Shown here one piece after another: positions 43,275 through 52,335 of a stretch of 64,000 bases of DNA. Position numbers and translations under genes: made by a program. Location: assembly GCA_948467395.1 (NCBI GenBank), contig CAOKDX010000002.1, positions 186,001 through 250,000 on the forward strand. Direction: 5' to 3'. Under the pieces are notes generated by a model. The model was not told where the DNA came from and made no database searches. It was given only the letters and a program-made list of their open reading frames with translations. This stretch comes from an uncultured Clostridia bacterium (GTDB lineage: Bacteria > Bacillota > Clostridia > Lachnospirales > Lachnospiraceae). Position 1 is the first letter of the stretch. Each line of letters opens with the position of its first letter.

Positions 43275-44375
43275 TTAATACTGACGGTTTGGAAGCTCTT
43301 TTGCCGCCATATCTGCAGTGAACACGCCCTCGTCAACATAGTTCGTCTTGTCAATCTTCTCACCGGCAACCATTTTCGCAACTAATTTTTCCGTAGCCGG
43401 TCCAAGAAGAGGATTACATTCCACACACAAATCTACCTTTGCATTGTCCACCATCAGCTTAAATACTTCCGCCTCACCGTCAAAGGAAATGATTATGTAT
43501 TTGTTCGGATCGATATTCTTTTCCTTTAAGGTTTCTATCACTCCATAGCACATTGTATCATTGTGGGTCACGATCACATCTATTTTATTTCCGTATTTTT
43601 TCAGATACTTCGCCATCAGAGTCTTCGCCTTTGCCTTATCAAAATCTGCCATCTCCTCTGCGAGAAGCTTAAAGTTCTTGTTTTTCTTTATAATTCTGTT
43701 GAACCCGTCATGGCGTCCGATCTGGGCAGATGCTCCCTTTCCGCCCTGAAGTACCACAATATTCATCTTCTTTCCCTTTGCCTGCTTCACCAGCCATTTT
43801 CCCGCATTTTCACCCTCAAGGTCAAAATTGGAACCGAGCCATCCCTCATAAAGGCTCTCATCTGCCGATACCTTGCGGTCTACAAGAAACACCTTACAGC
43901 CGGCCTCCTTTGCAGCCTTAAGGACATCGTCAAATCCATCCTCCTGGATGGGGTCGAGACAGATCACGTCCGCCTTATCCGCAATGGCATTGTTCATCGC
44001 TTCAAGCTGAACCTCGAATTTACCCTGCCCGTCCACGAAAGTATAATCATAGGCATCCGTATCAAAGGTTTCATTCATACTTGTGGTCAGGGCTGCCGAC
44101 CATCCGATACCATTAGCATTGTTGATAAACCATACATTCGGAGCGTCACCGGAAGAAGCAGGGGCATCACCGGAGTCCGTTTCCTTTTTCCCTTTATTAT
44201 CCTTCGATGTACCTCCGACATCCTTCACTACATCTCCTGAACTAAACTGTGTGGACGAAAGAATCTGCTCCTCGCTAGTCTTAACTTTAGTTGAATAGGA
44301 ATCCTTCGTTCCAGCCGTACAGCCGCTTAAGGCCAGGGCTGCAATTAACAGTAGAGGTAAAAACTTCTTTTTCAT
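43275..44375 (-). CDS. Galactose/glucose-type sugar-binding lipoprotein
   Basis: A periplasmic-binding-protein fold of about 366 residues related to MglB/RbsB. A lipoprotein signal with the box LALSGC (Cys near residue 18) anchors it in the membrane, and a Ser/Asp/Thr-rich linker follows. The body carries VWFINNANGIGWSAALTTSM, ADVICLDPIQEDGFDDVLKAA, DVIVTHNDTMCYGVIETL and IISFDGEAEVFKLMVDN, as in the family. The ATG at 44375 is preferred to a GTG two codons earlier. No ABC permease or ATPase is near it, which suggests a sensing role for the neighbouring chemoreceptor. Confidence 0.88.
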   Translation of the reverse strand: MKKKFLPLLLIAALALSGCTAGTKDSYSTKVKTSEEQILSSTQFSSGDVVKDVGGTSKDNKGKKETDSGDAPASSGDAPNVWFINNANGIGWSAALTTSMNETFDTDAYDYTFVDGQGKFEVQLEAMNNAIADKADVICLDPIQEDGFDDVLKAAKEAGCKVFLVDRKVSADESLYEGWLGSNFDLEGENAGKWLVKQAKGKKMNIVVLQGGKGASAQIGRHDGFNRIIKKNKNFKLLAEEMADFDKAKAKTLMAKYLKKYGNKIDVIVTHNDTMCYGVIETLKEKNIDPNKYIIISFDGEAEVFKLMVDNAKVDLCVECNPLLGPATEKLVAKMVAGEKIDKTNYVDEGVFTADMAAKELPNRQY

Positions 44376-44579
44376 ATCCACTTAAGCTTTTCTGACACCA
44401 GATTGCTATATAAGATAGCCTTAACTTCCCGCCAGCTTCGCGGTACATAACCTGTTTACAGTTACTAAATACGCTCTTTCATGATCCACAAAGTATCTTT
44501 GTATAGTATAGCACATTTTTCTGAAACAGGCTACATTATTTGTATCATTTTGTACTTTTTTCCCAATACTCATTTTAAC

Positions 44580-44608
44580 TTGACTTTAATCACAGGAAAT
44601 GCTACGAT
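44580..44608 (+). promoter_or_regulatory. glmS promoter
   Basis: TTGACT (44580-44585) and TACGAT (44603-44608) are 17 bases apart, and transcription would begin about 65 bases before the ribozyme cleavage site. Confidence 0.65.
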
Positions 44609-44682
44609 TTCATAGGATATAGAAAGGAATATATGTTTCGGCTTCCGGCAGAAATGCTTTCACAATAGTTCGTGATAATATT

Positions 44683-44858
44683 AGCGCCAGACCGCCAAAG
44701 TATCAGGCGGTTAACGAGGTGGAGAGAATGTGATATATCCCTCACATCATATCTTTTCAGATATGGATCGAAAATTCGGCGGATGCTCTCCCGCATATTG
44801 AAATGCGCAGGCCAGATACAAAGCCTTCGGCAACGGAGATACAAAAATCTGTCCATCA
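44683..44858 (+). ncRNA. glmS: glmS ribozyme-riboswitch
   Basis: A glucosamine-6-phosphate-dependent self-cleaving ribozyme in the glmS leader. The conserved start AGCGCCAGA begins at 44683 and cleavage is expected between A44683 and G44684. GTTAACGAGGTGGAG at 44710-44724 and AATTCGGCGGATGC at 44773-44786 are the strictly conserved core blocks, and the GC-rich P4/P4.1 arms follow. The 3' boundary is approximate. When sugar amine is plentiful it cleaves and the mRNA is destroyed. Confidence 0.95.
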
Positions 44859-44889
44859 AAGTATATTTTTTATTAAAGGAGATTTCATT

Positions 44890-46710
44890 ATGTGCGGAAT
44901 TATTGGATGTGTTGGGCGGGGGAATGCAAAAAAAATCCTGATCAACGGATTACAGACTCTGGAATACCGGGGCTATGACAGTGCCGGTATCTCTTTCTTT
45001 GCCAATCATGAAATAAAAACAATCAAAACGGTGGGAAAGGTTTCCTGTCTGCGGGAAAAAGTTCTAGCGGCCGGCAGCGATGAGGCAGCCTGCGGCATCG
45101 GTCATACCCGGTGGGCCACCCACGGCGGTGTTTCCGATACCAATTCCCATCCCCATACGGCGGGACGGGTTACGCTGATTCACAATGGTATTATAGAAAA
45201 TTATAAAGAGCTTCAGGATGAACTGGAACAAAAAGGGAAAAAACCAGTTTCCCAGACCGATTCGGAAATTGCCGCCATGGTGATTGATGACTGCTATAAG
45301 GGCGATCCCGAGGCCGCAATCCGCATGGCGATCCCAAAGCTGGAAGGTGCTTATGGATTCTGCATTATGTTTGCAGACATTCCGGAGACAATCTATGCGA
45401 TTCGCAACGGCAGTCCGCTGGTTGCCGCTCACACTGACAAGGGCTCGCTGGTTGCCTCCGACATGGTGGCACTGGTCAGCCATACGAAGCACTATTTCGT
45501 ATTAAAGGAAGGGCACATCGCAAAGCTGACAAAGGACGAAATTCTCGTAAAAGATGAGACCGGTGAGATTTACAGTCCCCATATCCACCATATTGGCTGG
45601 GATATGGCGGCTGCCAAGAAGGGCGGCTATGACTACTTTATGATGAAGGAAATCCACGATCAGCCCACGGCACTGCTCAATACCATCCGCCCGCGTATGG
45701 TAGATGGACTGCCGGATTTTGGTGCTGATGAGGTGGGGGATGATATTTTTGAAAATATTAACCGCATCCTCATTACTGCCTGTGGAACAGCGATGCATGC
45801 CGGACTCATCGGAAGAAATATGATCGAACGGCTCTGCCGCATTCCGGTCACCGTGGAGATTGCCTCCGAATTCCGTTATCAGGATCCCATTATGGATGAC
45901 CACACTCTTTTTATCACGATATCCCAGTCCGGAGAGACAGCAGATACCCTCGCCGCCCTGCGGCTGGCAAAAGAGCGCGGTGCCAAAACTCTCTCTGTGG
46001 TGAATGTAAAGGGCTCCTCCATCGCCCGGGAAAGCGATTATGTACTCTATACCCATGCCGGCCCGGAGATTGCCGTCGCCAGCACCAAGGCATACAGCGT
46101 ACAGCTCTCCGTAATGTATCTCATCGCCTTCCGTCTCGCTCTCGTCAGCCAAAAAATAACCCGGTCCGAGGCGGCGGATTATATGACGAAGCTGATGGAT
46201 ACCGTGGATAAGGTGGACGAAGCCCTGGGTTACGACAACCAGCTGGAAAATATAGCAAAACGCATTGCCGGAAATAACGATATCTTCTTCCTGGGCAGAG
46301 GACTGGATTATGCCCTCTCCTGTGAGGGCTCCCTGAAATTAAAGGAGATCAGCTATATCCACTCGGAGGCATACGCTGCCGGGGAATTAAAACACGGAAC
46401 GATCTCCCTTATCACCGATAATGTGCCTGTCATCGCTGTGGCGACGCAGCCGGATGTCTTTGCCAAGATGATATCCAATGTGCAGGAGGTCCGCTCCCGC
46501 GGCGCGAAGGTAATCCTTGTCACCGGACCGGATTCTTCTGTAGATGCCGCCCTGTGCGACCATCAGGTAGTGCTCCCGGAGACAGATCCCCTCTTCACAC
46601 CATTTGTCAGCGTTGTAATCCTGCAATACCTTGCTTATTATGTGGCTGTAGAAAAAGGGTTGAACGTAGATCAGCCGAGGAATCTGGCCAAAAGTGTGAC
46701 TGTCGAATAA
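44890..46710 (+). CDS. glmS: Glutamine-fructose-6-phosphate aminotransferase
   Basis: Makes glucosamine-6-phosphate, the entry to amino sugar and peptidoglycan synthesis. The 606-residue protein starts MCGIIGCVG, with Cys2 as the glutaminase nucleophile once Met is removed. The first about 240 residues are the glutaminase domain (GHTRWATHG, and HNGIIENYKEL), followed by two sugar-isomerase (SIS) domains. The C-terminus NLAKSVTVE is typical. The ATG at 44890 (AAAGGAG upstream) is confirmed by the invariant N-terminus. Expression is set by the ribozyme upstream. Confidence 0.97.
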   Translation: MCGIIGCVGRGNAKKILINGLQTLEYRGYDSAGISFFANHEIKTIKTVGKVSCLREKVLAAGSDEAACGIGHTRWATHGGVSDTNSHPHTAGRVTLIHNGIIENYKELQDELEQKGKKPVSQTDSEIAAMVIDDCYKGDPEAAIRMAIPKLEGAYGFCIMFADIPETIYAIRNGSPLVAAHTDKGSLVASDMVALVSHTKHYFVLKEGHIAKLTKDEILVKDETGEIYSPHIHHIGWDMAAAKKGGYDYFMMKEIHDQPTALLNTIRPRMVDGLPDFGADEVGDDIFENINRILITACGTAMHAGLIGRNMIERLCRIPVTVEIASEFRYQDPIMDDHTLFITISQSGETADTLAALRLAKERGAKTLSVVNVKGSSIARESDYVLYTHAGPEIAVASTKAYSVQLSVMYLIAFRLALVSQKITRSEAADYMTKLMDTVDKVDEALGYDNQLENIAKRIAGNNDIFFLGRGLDYALSCEGSLKLKEISYIHSEAYAAGELKHGTISLITDNVPVIAVATQPDVFAKMISNVQEVRSRGAKVILVTGPDSSVDAALCDHQVVLPETDPLFTPFVSVVILQYLAYYVAVEKGLNVDQPRNLAKSVTVE

Positions 46711-46811
46711 GGTGCGGCTGAAAAGCGCGCACCTATGAAGAATTGTCTTTGACAATTCTTCCCCCCATCAAGCTATCCTGCCCGGCATGAGAAAAAGGTG
46801 CGGCTGAAAAG
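46711..46811. repeat. Tandem hairpins with a direct repeat after glmS
   Basis: GGTGCGGCTGAAAAGC occurs twice, at 46711-46726 and 46797-46812. The first copy folds (GGTGCG with CGCACC at 46728-46733). Between them lies a perfect 11-base stem with a 3-base loop, GAAGAATTGTC-TTT-GACAATTCTTC, at 46737-46761, followed by C6. None of these has a T-run, unlike the terminator that follows. Confidence 0.7.
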
Positions 46812-46848
46812 CCCCCATGACTATAAGCTCCTTAGTCATGGGGGTTTT
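46812..46848 (+). terminator. Rho-independent terminator of glmS
   Basis: CCCCCATGACTA (46812-46823) pairs perfectly with TAGTCATGGGGG (46833-46844) and is followed by TTTT. It lies 102 bases past the glmS stop and before the convergent mutS2-like gene. Confidence 0.9.
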
Positions 46849-46868
46849 GTAAATCTGCCAAAACGATT

Positions 46869-48776
46869 TTAATCCTCTTTATACACTATCGTCTTTTCCG
46901 TATATTTCCTCTCCATCTCATGCCGGCATTTACGCTGTTCCACTGAATCAAACACAATCGAAAAATCATAATCCTCCGGATAGAGCTGTGCCGCCGCCAC
47001 ATGCAGCTTCACCCTCTTGTGATTGATCCAGATCTTTTTACCCGGAAGCTGCACCCTGAGAACCCCTTTTTCATTGACAGGTTCGCACACGATCCCAATC
47101 TTTTTGTCAGGTAAAACCATCACACTGTCGCCCCTGTTGTATTTCGTGCTGAGCTCCTGTTTTTTCCCCGGTCTCTTGGCCTTCTGTATCCGGCTCCCTC
47201 CGCCGTTCCCACCCGGTTTTGTGCTCTTCTGGAATGTATTACCCAGGTAGATATCTTCGCCATAAGCGGCACGTGCTGCCGCTCTCAGCATCTCCTCCGG
47301 CATCCCAAGCCTCCCCGCAATATAAAAAGCACAGCTCTCTCCTGCCTCTCCCATCACCAGCTGGTACGTGGGACGAAGCGTCTCTTTGTCAAAGGTCATT
47401 CTGGCATTCAATATATTCTCGGATTTCCCGGCGTATTCCTTTACTTCGGGATAGTGGGTAGTCACCAGAAAAAGACAGCCGCTCTTTTTCAATTCTTCCA
47501 GTGTGGCAACAGCAATTCCCATTCCCTCTGCCGGATCGGTGCCAGAGCCCAGCTCGTCCAGAACTACCAGACTGTCACGGTCAATTTCCCTGAGTATTTC
47601 CAGAACATTCTTAATATGCGCCGAAAATGTAGATAAATTCTCTGTCAGATTTTGCCCGTCGCCTATATCACAGAGATAGGAGCTGTTCATACAAAGCTCC
47701 GCCGCACTGCATGTGACATGCAGGCCGCACTGCGCCATGATACAGTTTAGCATCACCGTTTTGATTGCAATTGTCTTCCCCCCTGTATTTGGTCCGGTAA
47801 TCACGATGCCTCTCACACTGTCCCCTGCTTCCAACTGGAGGGGCACATTAATCCTGCGATCCATAAGAGGATGTCTGGCATCCTTTAAAATAATCCGTCT
47901 CTCTGTATTTATGCACGGCTCTGCAGCACCCAGATCAATACTTAATTTTCCTTTAGAAAATATGAAATCCAGTCTTTCTATCACCGCTATATTCTCCCTT
48001 AAACCATCCGATGCTTCTCCTACCATGGCAGTCAGCTCATACAAAATCTGATATACCTCATTTTCTTCATTGATCCGGTGAATCTGCAGTTCGTCATAGC
48101 ATTTTGCGACACTTGCCGGCTCGATAAAAAATGTATTGCCAGTAGCCGACTTGTCAATCACACTTCCCGGTATTTTCAGCTTATATTCCTTTTTGACCGG
48201 AATGCACAATCTGCCATTTCTCTGGGTAGAATACTGGTCTGCCATATATTCCTTATGGGAACGCATAATCTGATCTGCCTTCTGCCTCATTTGTTCTTCG
48301 CATTTCACTATCTGCCTGCGAATCTGCTGCAGTTCTTTGGATGCAAAATCATCTACTGCCTCCCCTCGGATTTTCTGACAGATTTCCTCACGCAGATCCT
48401 GCATTTCTTCCAGATCTTCATGATACCAGGCAATGGGACTGCCGATGGCCACTCCTCTCCGCAGATATTCCTTGAGGCGATGGATGGCGGCCAGCACCCG
48501 TTCCACTCTCTCCAGCTGGAACGGGGTAAGACACTCACCCTTTTCCAATGCCTTCAATATCTCCTTCGTCTCTTTTACATCCGGGAGGGGCGGCGTACCA
48601 TACTGTTCAATCATTTTTCTGCCGTCTGAAGTATCCCGAAGCTGCTTTCTCAATTCAATTTCAGACAGATACACCGACATATTTCGAATCTGTTCCTTCG
48701 CCCTTTCGGTAACTGCCAGATTACCCCAAATTTCTTTAACCTTATCAAACTCGATCTGTTTTTCTATATTCATCAT
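46869..48776 (-). CDS. MutS2-like DNA-binding ATPase without Smr domain
   Basis: A 635-residue MutS-family protein. Clamp and hinge coiled coil come first (about 110-280). The ATPase domain has Walker A ITGPNTGGKTIAIKTV near 325, Walker B VVLDELGSGTDPAEG near 405 and VTTHYPEVKEYA. The C-terminal part has a small KOW-like module (GDSVMVLPDKKIGIV). MutS2 normally ends in a nuclease Smr domain with about 785 residues; it is missing here, and there is no mismatch-recognition N-domain. Role: branched DNA or ribosome-collision rescue, by analogy only. Start ATG 48776, AAGGAGAAG upstream. Confidence 0.87.
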   Translation of the reverse strand: MMNIEKQIEFDKVKEIWGNLAVTERAKEQIRNMSVYLSEIELRKQLRDTSDGRKMIEQYGTPPLPDVKETKEILKALEKGECLTPFQLERVERVLAAIHRLKEYLRRGVAIGSPIAWYHEDLEEMQDLREEICQKIRGEAVDDFASKELQQIRRQIVKCEEQMRQKADQIMRSHKEYMADQYSTQRNGRLCIPVKKEYKLKIPGSVIDKSATGNTFFIEPASVAKCYDELQIHRINEENEVYQILYELTAMVGEASDGLRENIAVIERLDFIFSKGKLSIDLGAAEPCINTERRIILKDARHPLMDRRINVPLQLEAGDSVRGIVITGPNTGGKTIAIKTVMLNCIMAQCGLHVTCSAAELCMNSSYLCDIGDGQNLTENLSTFSAHIKNVLEILREIDRDSLVVLDELGSGTDPAEGMGIAVATLEELKKSGCLFLVTTHYPEVKEYAGKSENILNARMTFDKETLRPTYQLVMGEAGESCAFYIAGRLGMPEEMLRAAARAAYGEDIYLGNTFQKSTKPGGNGGGSRIQKAKRPGKKQELSTKYNRGDSVMVLPDKKIGIVCEPVNEKGVLRVQLPGKKIWINHKRVKLHVAAAQLYPEDYDFSIVFDSVEQRKCRHEMERKYTEKTIVYKED

Positions 48777-49224
48777 TATCTTCTCCTTGTCTCAATCCAT
48801 ATTCTCCATATACAGAAAAAGACCATGGCTGCCCGTAAGCATATAATTCCATGGTCTAAAAACGTCATATTAGAAAAAGCATCTAAATATGAGCAACTTT
48901 CTGCAAAATATTTTCCACAATTATAAGCAAATGTAAGGCGAAAAGGTCAATAACCAAATGGTATTGACACAAGGGTAAACGACCAAAAGCTACAAAGCAT
49001 TTGTAACTCTGTTGCAGCAAATAAAATTCCTAGTACCGCTTACCCTCTGCAATATTCATTTTGCAATTTTCTCCATTACATCTACAATTAACATACAAAA
49101 TCCTCCGAAATCTTTATGATATAAAGTATACATAATATAGTGTGTGGTGTCAAGAGAAATACAGTTTTCTAAATCTCCTACAGGTCCCGTATAAGAAATA
49201 TGTCATTGGTAACAGGGCTCGGTC
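48777..49224. other. 448-base non-coding interval upstream of the mutS2-like gene
   Basis: No frame with a ribosome binding site is visible on either strand. The interval is AT-rich. It holds one clear element: a terminator at 48816-48857 acting on the minus strand, located just before the mutS2-like start and 370 bases past the stop of the upstream lipoprotein gene. No riboswitch or T-box pattern is recognised. Confidence 0.7.
48816..48857 (-). terminator. Terminator ahead of the mutS2-like gene
   Basis: On the minus strand AGACCATGG (48857-48849) pairs with CCATGGTCT (48828-48820), followed by a T5 run. It would end any transcript entering from the upstream 450 bases; the mutS2-like start is 40 bases past its end. 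Confidence 0.75.
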
Positions 49225-50004
49225 TCATTCCACTGCTTTGTCCTGCTGGCTAAATGCCGGCAGTTCATATTTCTCAATTCCACCTGTCAGATTTTTCTCT
49301 TCCCATCTTTTATAAGATTTCGCATCTGCCTTTTTATTATGGATATAATAACTCTCCTCCTGATCTGTTCCATTTTCCTTTGTCTCTGTCTCTATCCCTG
49401 CTGCTGCAGTCATTTCAAACCTTTCATCCCGGAAGGTAAGACAATACCAGTGACCGTTTCCTTTTCCCCACCAGAAATAGCCGCTCTTCTGCGGCGACTG
49501 AAACTGCCTGCGGACATAAGCAGCCCCATAATATTCATTCCCCTTCTTATGGATAATCAGATGCGGATAGGATAAATGGGATCCCTCTAAGATAAGTTCT
49601 TTCACACCATCCCTTGTCATATCACAGAAGGAAACAGACCTAATCTTTCCCTGCAGCATTTGAAATACCTGACTGACCGTTTTATCACTGCCCTGGAATC
49701 CCTCTTCTGTATATGCGTCATCATCCGCATCCGCCTGCCAGTGAACGGCGGACTCTCCCATCAGGGCAGGTAAGTATTCACTAAATTCCTCAAAATCTTC
49801 CTTTGACATTTTCTCACTCATGGCAGTCCAGACAACCTCTTGAAACCTGATTGGCTCATAATCATTAAACTCATATTTTATCTGTTCACTTTTCGGAGCA
49901 TCCTGCCCTGCGTCTGCTGGTTCTACTCGGACTGTTTCCTTTCCGCAGGAAGTGAAGCTGAGCATCATAAATGCGAATAATGTGAATGCTATTATTTTTC
50001 TCAT
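49225..50004 (-). CDS. Lipoprotein of unknown function
   Basis: About 259 residues. MRKIIAFTLFAFMMLSFTSC is a lipoprotein signal with Cys at the lipobox (LSFTSC). The remainder is a single globular domain with no recognised family. Segments include WQADADDDAYTEEGFQG and ILEGSHLSYPHLIIHKKGNEYYGAAYVR. The ATG at 50004 follows GGGAGG. It is downstream of the GH5 gene and likely shares its transcript. Confidence 0.8.
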   Translation of the reverse strand: MRKIIAFTLFAFMMLSFTSCGKETVRVEPADAGQDAPKSEQIKYEFNDYEPIRFQEVVWTAMSEKMSKEDFEEFSEYLPALMGESAVHWQADADDDAYTEEGFQGSDKTVSQVFQMLQGKIRSVSFCDMTRDGVKELILEGSHLSYPHLIIHKKGNEYYGAAYVRRQFQSPQKSGYFWWGKGNGHWYCLTFRDERFEMTAAAGIETETKENGTDQEESYYIHNKKADAKSYKRWEEKNLTGGIEKYELPAFSQQDKAVE

Positions 50005-50037
50005 TTTGGCCTCCCACACTTATATACTGACACCGAT

Positions 50038-51024
50038 CTATTTTTTCCACCATTTCGCAATCCAATTTCCCGACTTAGACAGATTCCCCTTGGAAAATCC
50101 GCCGGTTTTCTTACAATTGGATTTAATCAGCGCCGACGTCTCATTTTTATTGGAAATATTCCATGCCACATGACCAATCTTATACTTTTTCAGCAGCTTC
50201 ATCCATTTACCGGCGCTGCCCTTGTCAATACCTCCATTCCCGGAGGCATCGCAGATACTAAATTCTGTCACAAGCATGGGAAGTCCCCTCTTATATGCCT
50301 GCTTCAATTTTTCCCGGTTCCAGTCCTGATGCGTTGCAGCATAAAAATGAAGAGAATAGGCGATATTTTTCTGCTTCAGCGGCTTCTCTGCCACCACATC
50401 CACATCCTGCGACCAGGTAGGAGTACCTACGACAATTATATTCTTTTTGTCATATTTGCGGATCCTCTTTATGACCTTATTCGCATAGGGACGGATATCC
50501 CTCTCCCAGGTCACGTCCCCATTTGGTTCATTACATACCTCGTATATAATATTTTTTTGTTTTCCATATTTTTTAGAAAAATGGGTAAAAAATTCCAATG
50601 CCTCTTTTTGATGAGTTTTGGGATTCCCATCATTCAGAATATGCCAGTCTAGGATTACATACATGCCAAGATCTGTGGCATGTTTCACTCCCTCTTCAAT
50701 TTTTCCATACAATTCGGTTGTAAATCCGGATCCCGGATCGCTGTAAAAAGCAATGCGGATCGTATTTACACCCATCTTTTGAAAGCTCTTGAAGCAGGAC
50801 TGATTCACGTATTCGGGAAACCAGGCAATCCCATGCGTGCTGACCCCCTTCAACTGAATCTTCTTTCCTTTCTGATTAACAATATTCGCTCCCTTGACTG
50901 ACAGCCGTCCCCATTTTTCCACTGGCGCTGCAGCCCTGGCCGTATTTGCAGCAAAACCTATTCCCAATATCGCCATGATAAAAAGAATGATACAAAAAGA
51001 AAATCGTTGTTTCCTGTTATTCAC
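50038..51024 (-). CDS. Secreted GH5-family endoglucanase-like glycosidase
   Basis: A 328-residue retaining glycoside hydrolase (cellulase family 5). A signal peptide (RFSFCIILFIMAILGIGFAANTARA) is followed by GVSTHGIAWFPEY near 60. The catalytic acid/base Glu is in IYEVCNEPN (near 160) and the nucleophile Glu is in MLVTEFSICD (near 255), so both are present. There is no carbohydrate-binding module. It starts with GTG at 51024 (GGAGGAG upstream), overlapping the glycosyltransferase stop by 8 bases, a translationally coupled pair. Substrate is probably a beta-1,4- or mixed-link glucan. Confidence 0.88.
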   Translation of the reverse strand: MNNRKQRFSFCIILFIMAILGIGFAANTARAAAPVEKWGRLSVKGANIVNQKGKKIQLKGVSTHGIAWFPEYVNQSCFKSFQKMGVNTIRIAFYSDPGSGFTTELYGKIEEGVKHATDLGMYVILDWHILNDGNPKTHQKEALEFFTHFSKKYGKQKNIIYEVCNEPNGDVTWERDIRPYANKVIKRIRKYDKKNIIVVGTPTWSQDVDVVAEKPLKQKNIAYSLHFYAATHQDWNREKLKQAYKRGLPMLVTEFSICDASGNGGIDKGSAGKWMKLLKKYKIGHVAWNISNKNETSALIKSNCKKTGGFSKGNLSKSGNWIAKWWKK

Positions 51025-52303
51025 CTGACATCTCCTCCCTTATCCTCTTGGCCGCTGCCAAAAATACTCCCTGATTCAAATAGAGAAACAGCATCCTGCT
51101 GTATTCATAATTTCTGACAGCCTCCACATCGTCCTCTGTAATCATACAATTTCTTTCCGGATCAATATAAATCTCCTGTCTTGACAAATCCCTGACCTTG
51201 AAAATATAGGGACACAGATGAAACACTATTTCTGCCTCGTGTTTCGGAACCTCGACAATATCCGGATTTACACTTATAAGAAAATTTCGAAGATACAGTG
51301 CGTCCTCTTCCTGACCATCTGTGATAATAAAATAGCTCTTCCTATTCTGTACAAAATCAATCAGTTTACTATCATTGGCATCGTTCTCCAGTATTTTAAA
51401 ATCTTCTGCTTTTCCTCTCACTCCGCTCATGGCATCAAAGAGCGCATAGGCCACAGACTGACGTATATTGTGTTCCTCCCGGAACAAATTCTTATACATG
51501 GCATCAAAGAAATCTGCCAGGAGCTGGACACTCATCTCGTCCATTCTTTCCTCCGGAGTATATCGCATAAAGAAATTAGTCCGGTTACGCCACATATAGT
51601 AATCAATAAATGTATTAACCGGCTTTGCATTGGCACCCATCTGATGCAGCACCTGTGATGCTGCCAGTGTGACAATCCGGTATCCTGCCAGATGCATCCG
51701 GTGTCCCCATTCCATATCATCCCAGTAAATAAAGTTGTCCTCTGGCATAATACCCACCTCTGTATCCCGGATCAGGGAACCGCGGATCATGACAGAACAG
51801 GTTGCCACCGTATCGCATTCGATAACTTCCGGAAGCGTCCCATCCTCCAGTCTGTCCGCATACAGAGTCCGGGCCGTACATCGGTCAAAATCAATCTTCA
51901 GACCGCACTGCTGGATATAGTCTGGCATCTGCATATGATACACCCTCGATCCCGCCATGCCCACATCCGGATTTGCTTCCATATACTCATACAGGGCGTT
52001 GATCGCATTCTCATCCACCTGTACATCATTATCCAGGCAGACAAAATATTGATACCCTTTTTCTATAACAACACGAAGCCCCGTGTTAAAACCACCGGAG
52101 CCCCCTAAATTCTCTTTATTCTGCAATATGGTAACAGAGTTGCCAAATTCTTTTTTCACTGCCTCTACACTGTCGTCCGCTGAGGCGTTATCTACCATAT
52201 AAATATCAAAATTGTGTACCTTGCTCTCCTGTACACTGCGGATACAGTCGACAACAAAATTCCGCTTATTATAATTACAGATTACGATTCCAATTGGATT
52301 CAT
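51017..52303 (-). CDS. GT2-family glycosyltransferase with a C-terminal extension
   Basis: A 428-residue cytoplasmic inverting transferase. The GT-A core is at the N-terminus: GIVICNYNKRNFVVDCIRS, DIYMVDNASADDSVEAV and the DxD-type FVCLDNDVQVDENA near 90. EDNFIYWDDMEWGHRMHLAG is the acceptor-site region. The last about 130 residues (KNRKSYFII... to the end) match nothing I recognise. There are no membrane segments. The ATG at 52303 follows AAGGAG. It lies between a coiled-coil gene upstream and the GH5 gene downstream. Confidence 0.88.
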   Translation of the reverse strand: MNPIGIVICNYNKRNFVVDCIRSVQESKVHNFDIYMVDNASADDSVEAVKKEFGNSVTILQNKENLGGSGGFNTGLRVVIEKGYQYFVCLDNDVQVDENAINALYEYMEANPDVGMAGSRVYHMQMPDYIQQCGLKIDFDRCTARTLYADRLEDGTLPEVIECDTVATCSVMIRGSLIRDTEVGIMPEDNFIYWDDMEWGHRMHLAGYRIVTLAASQVLHQMGANAKPVNTFIDYYMWRNRTNFFMRYTPEERMDEMSVQLLADFFDAMYKNLFREEHNIRQSVAYALFDAMSGVRGKAEDFKILENDANDSKLIDFVQNRKSYFIITDGQEEDALYLRNFLISVNPDIVEVPKHEAEIVFHLCPYIFKVRDLSRQEIYIDPERNCMITEDDVEAVRNYEYSRMLFLYLNQGVFLAAAKRIREEMSGE

Positions 52304-52335
52304 CCTTATTCTCCTTATTTTTCTGCCATGCTTAT

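Noticed and set aside
48777..49224. A T-box or riboswitch leader for the mutS2-like gene
   Set aside because: No T-box sequence or known riboswitch core is found, only a simple terminator.
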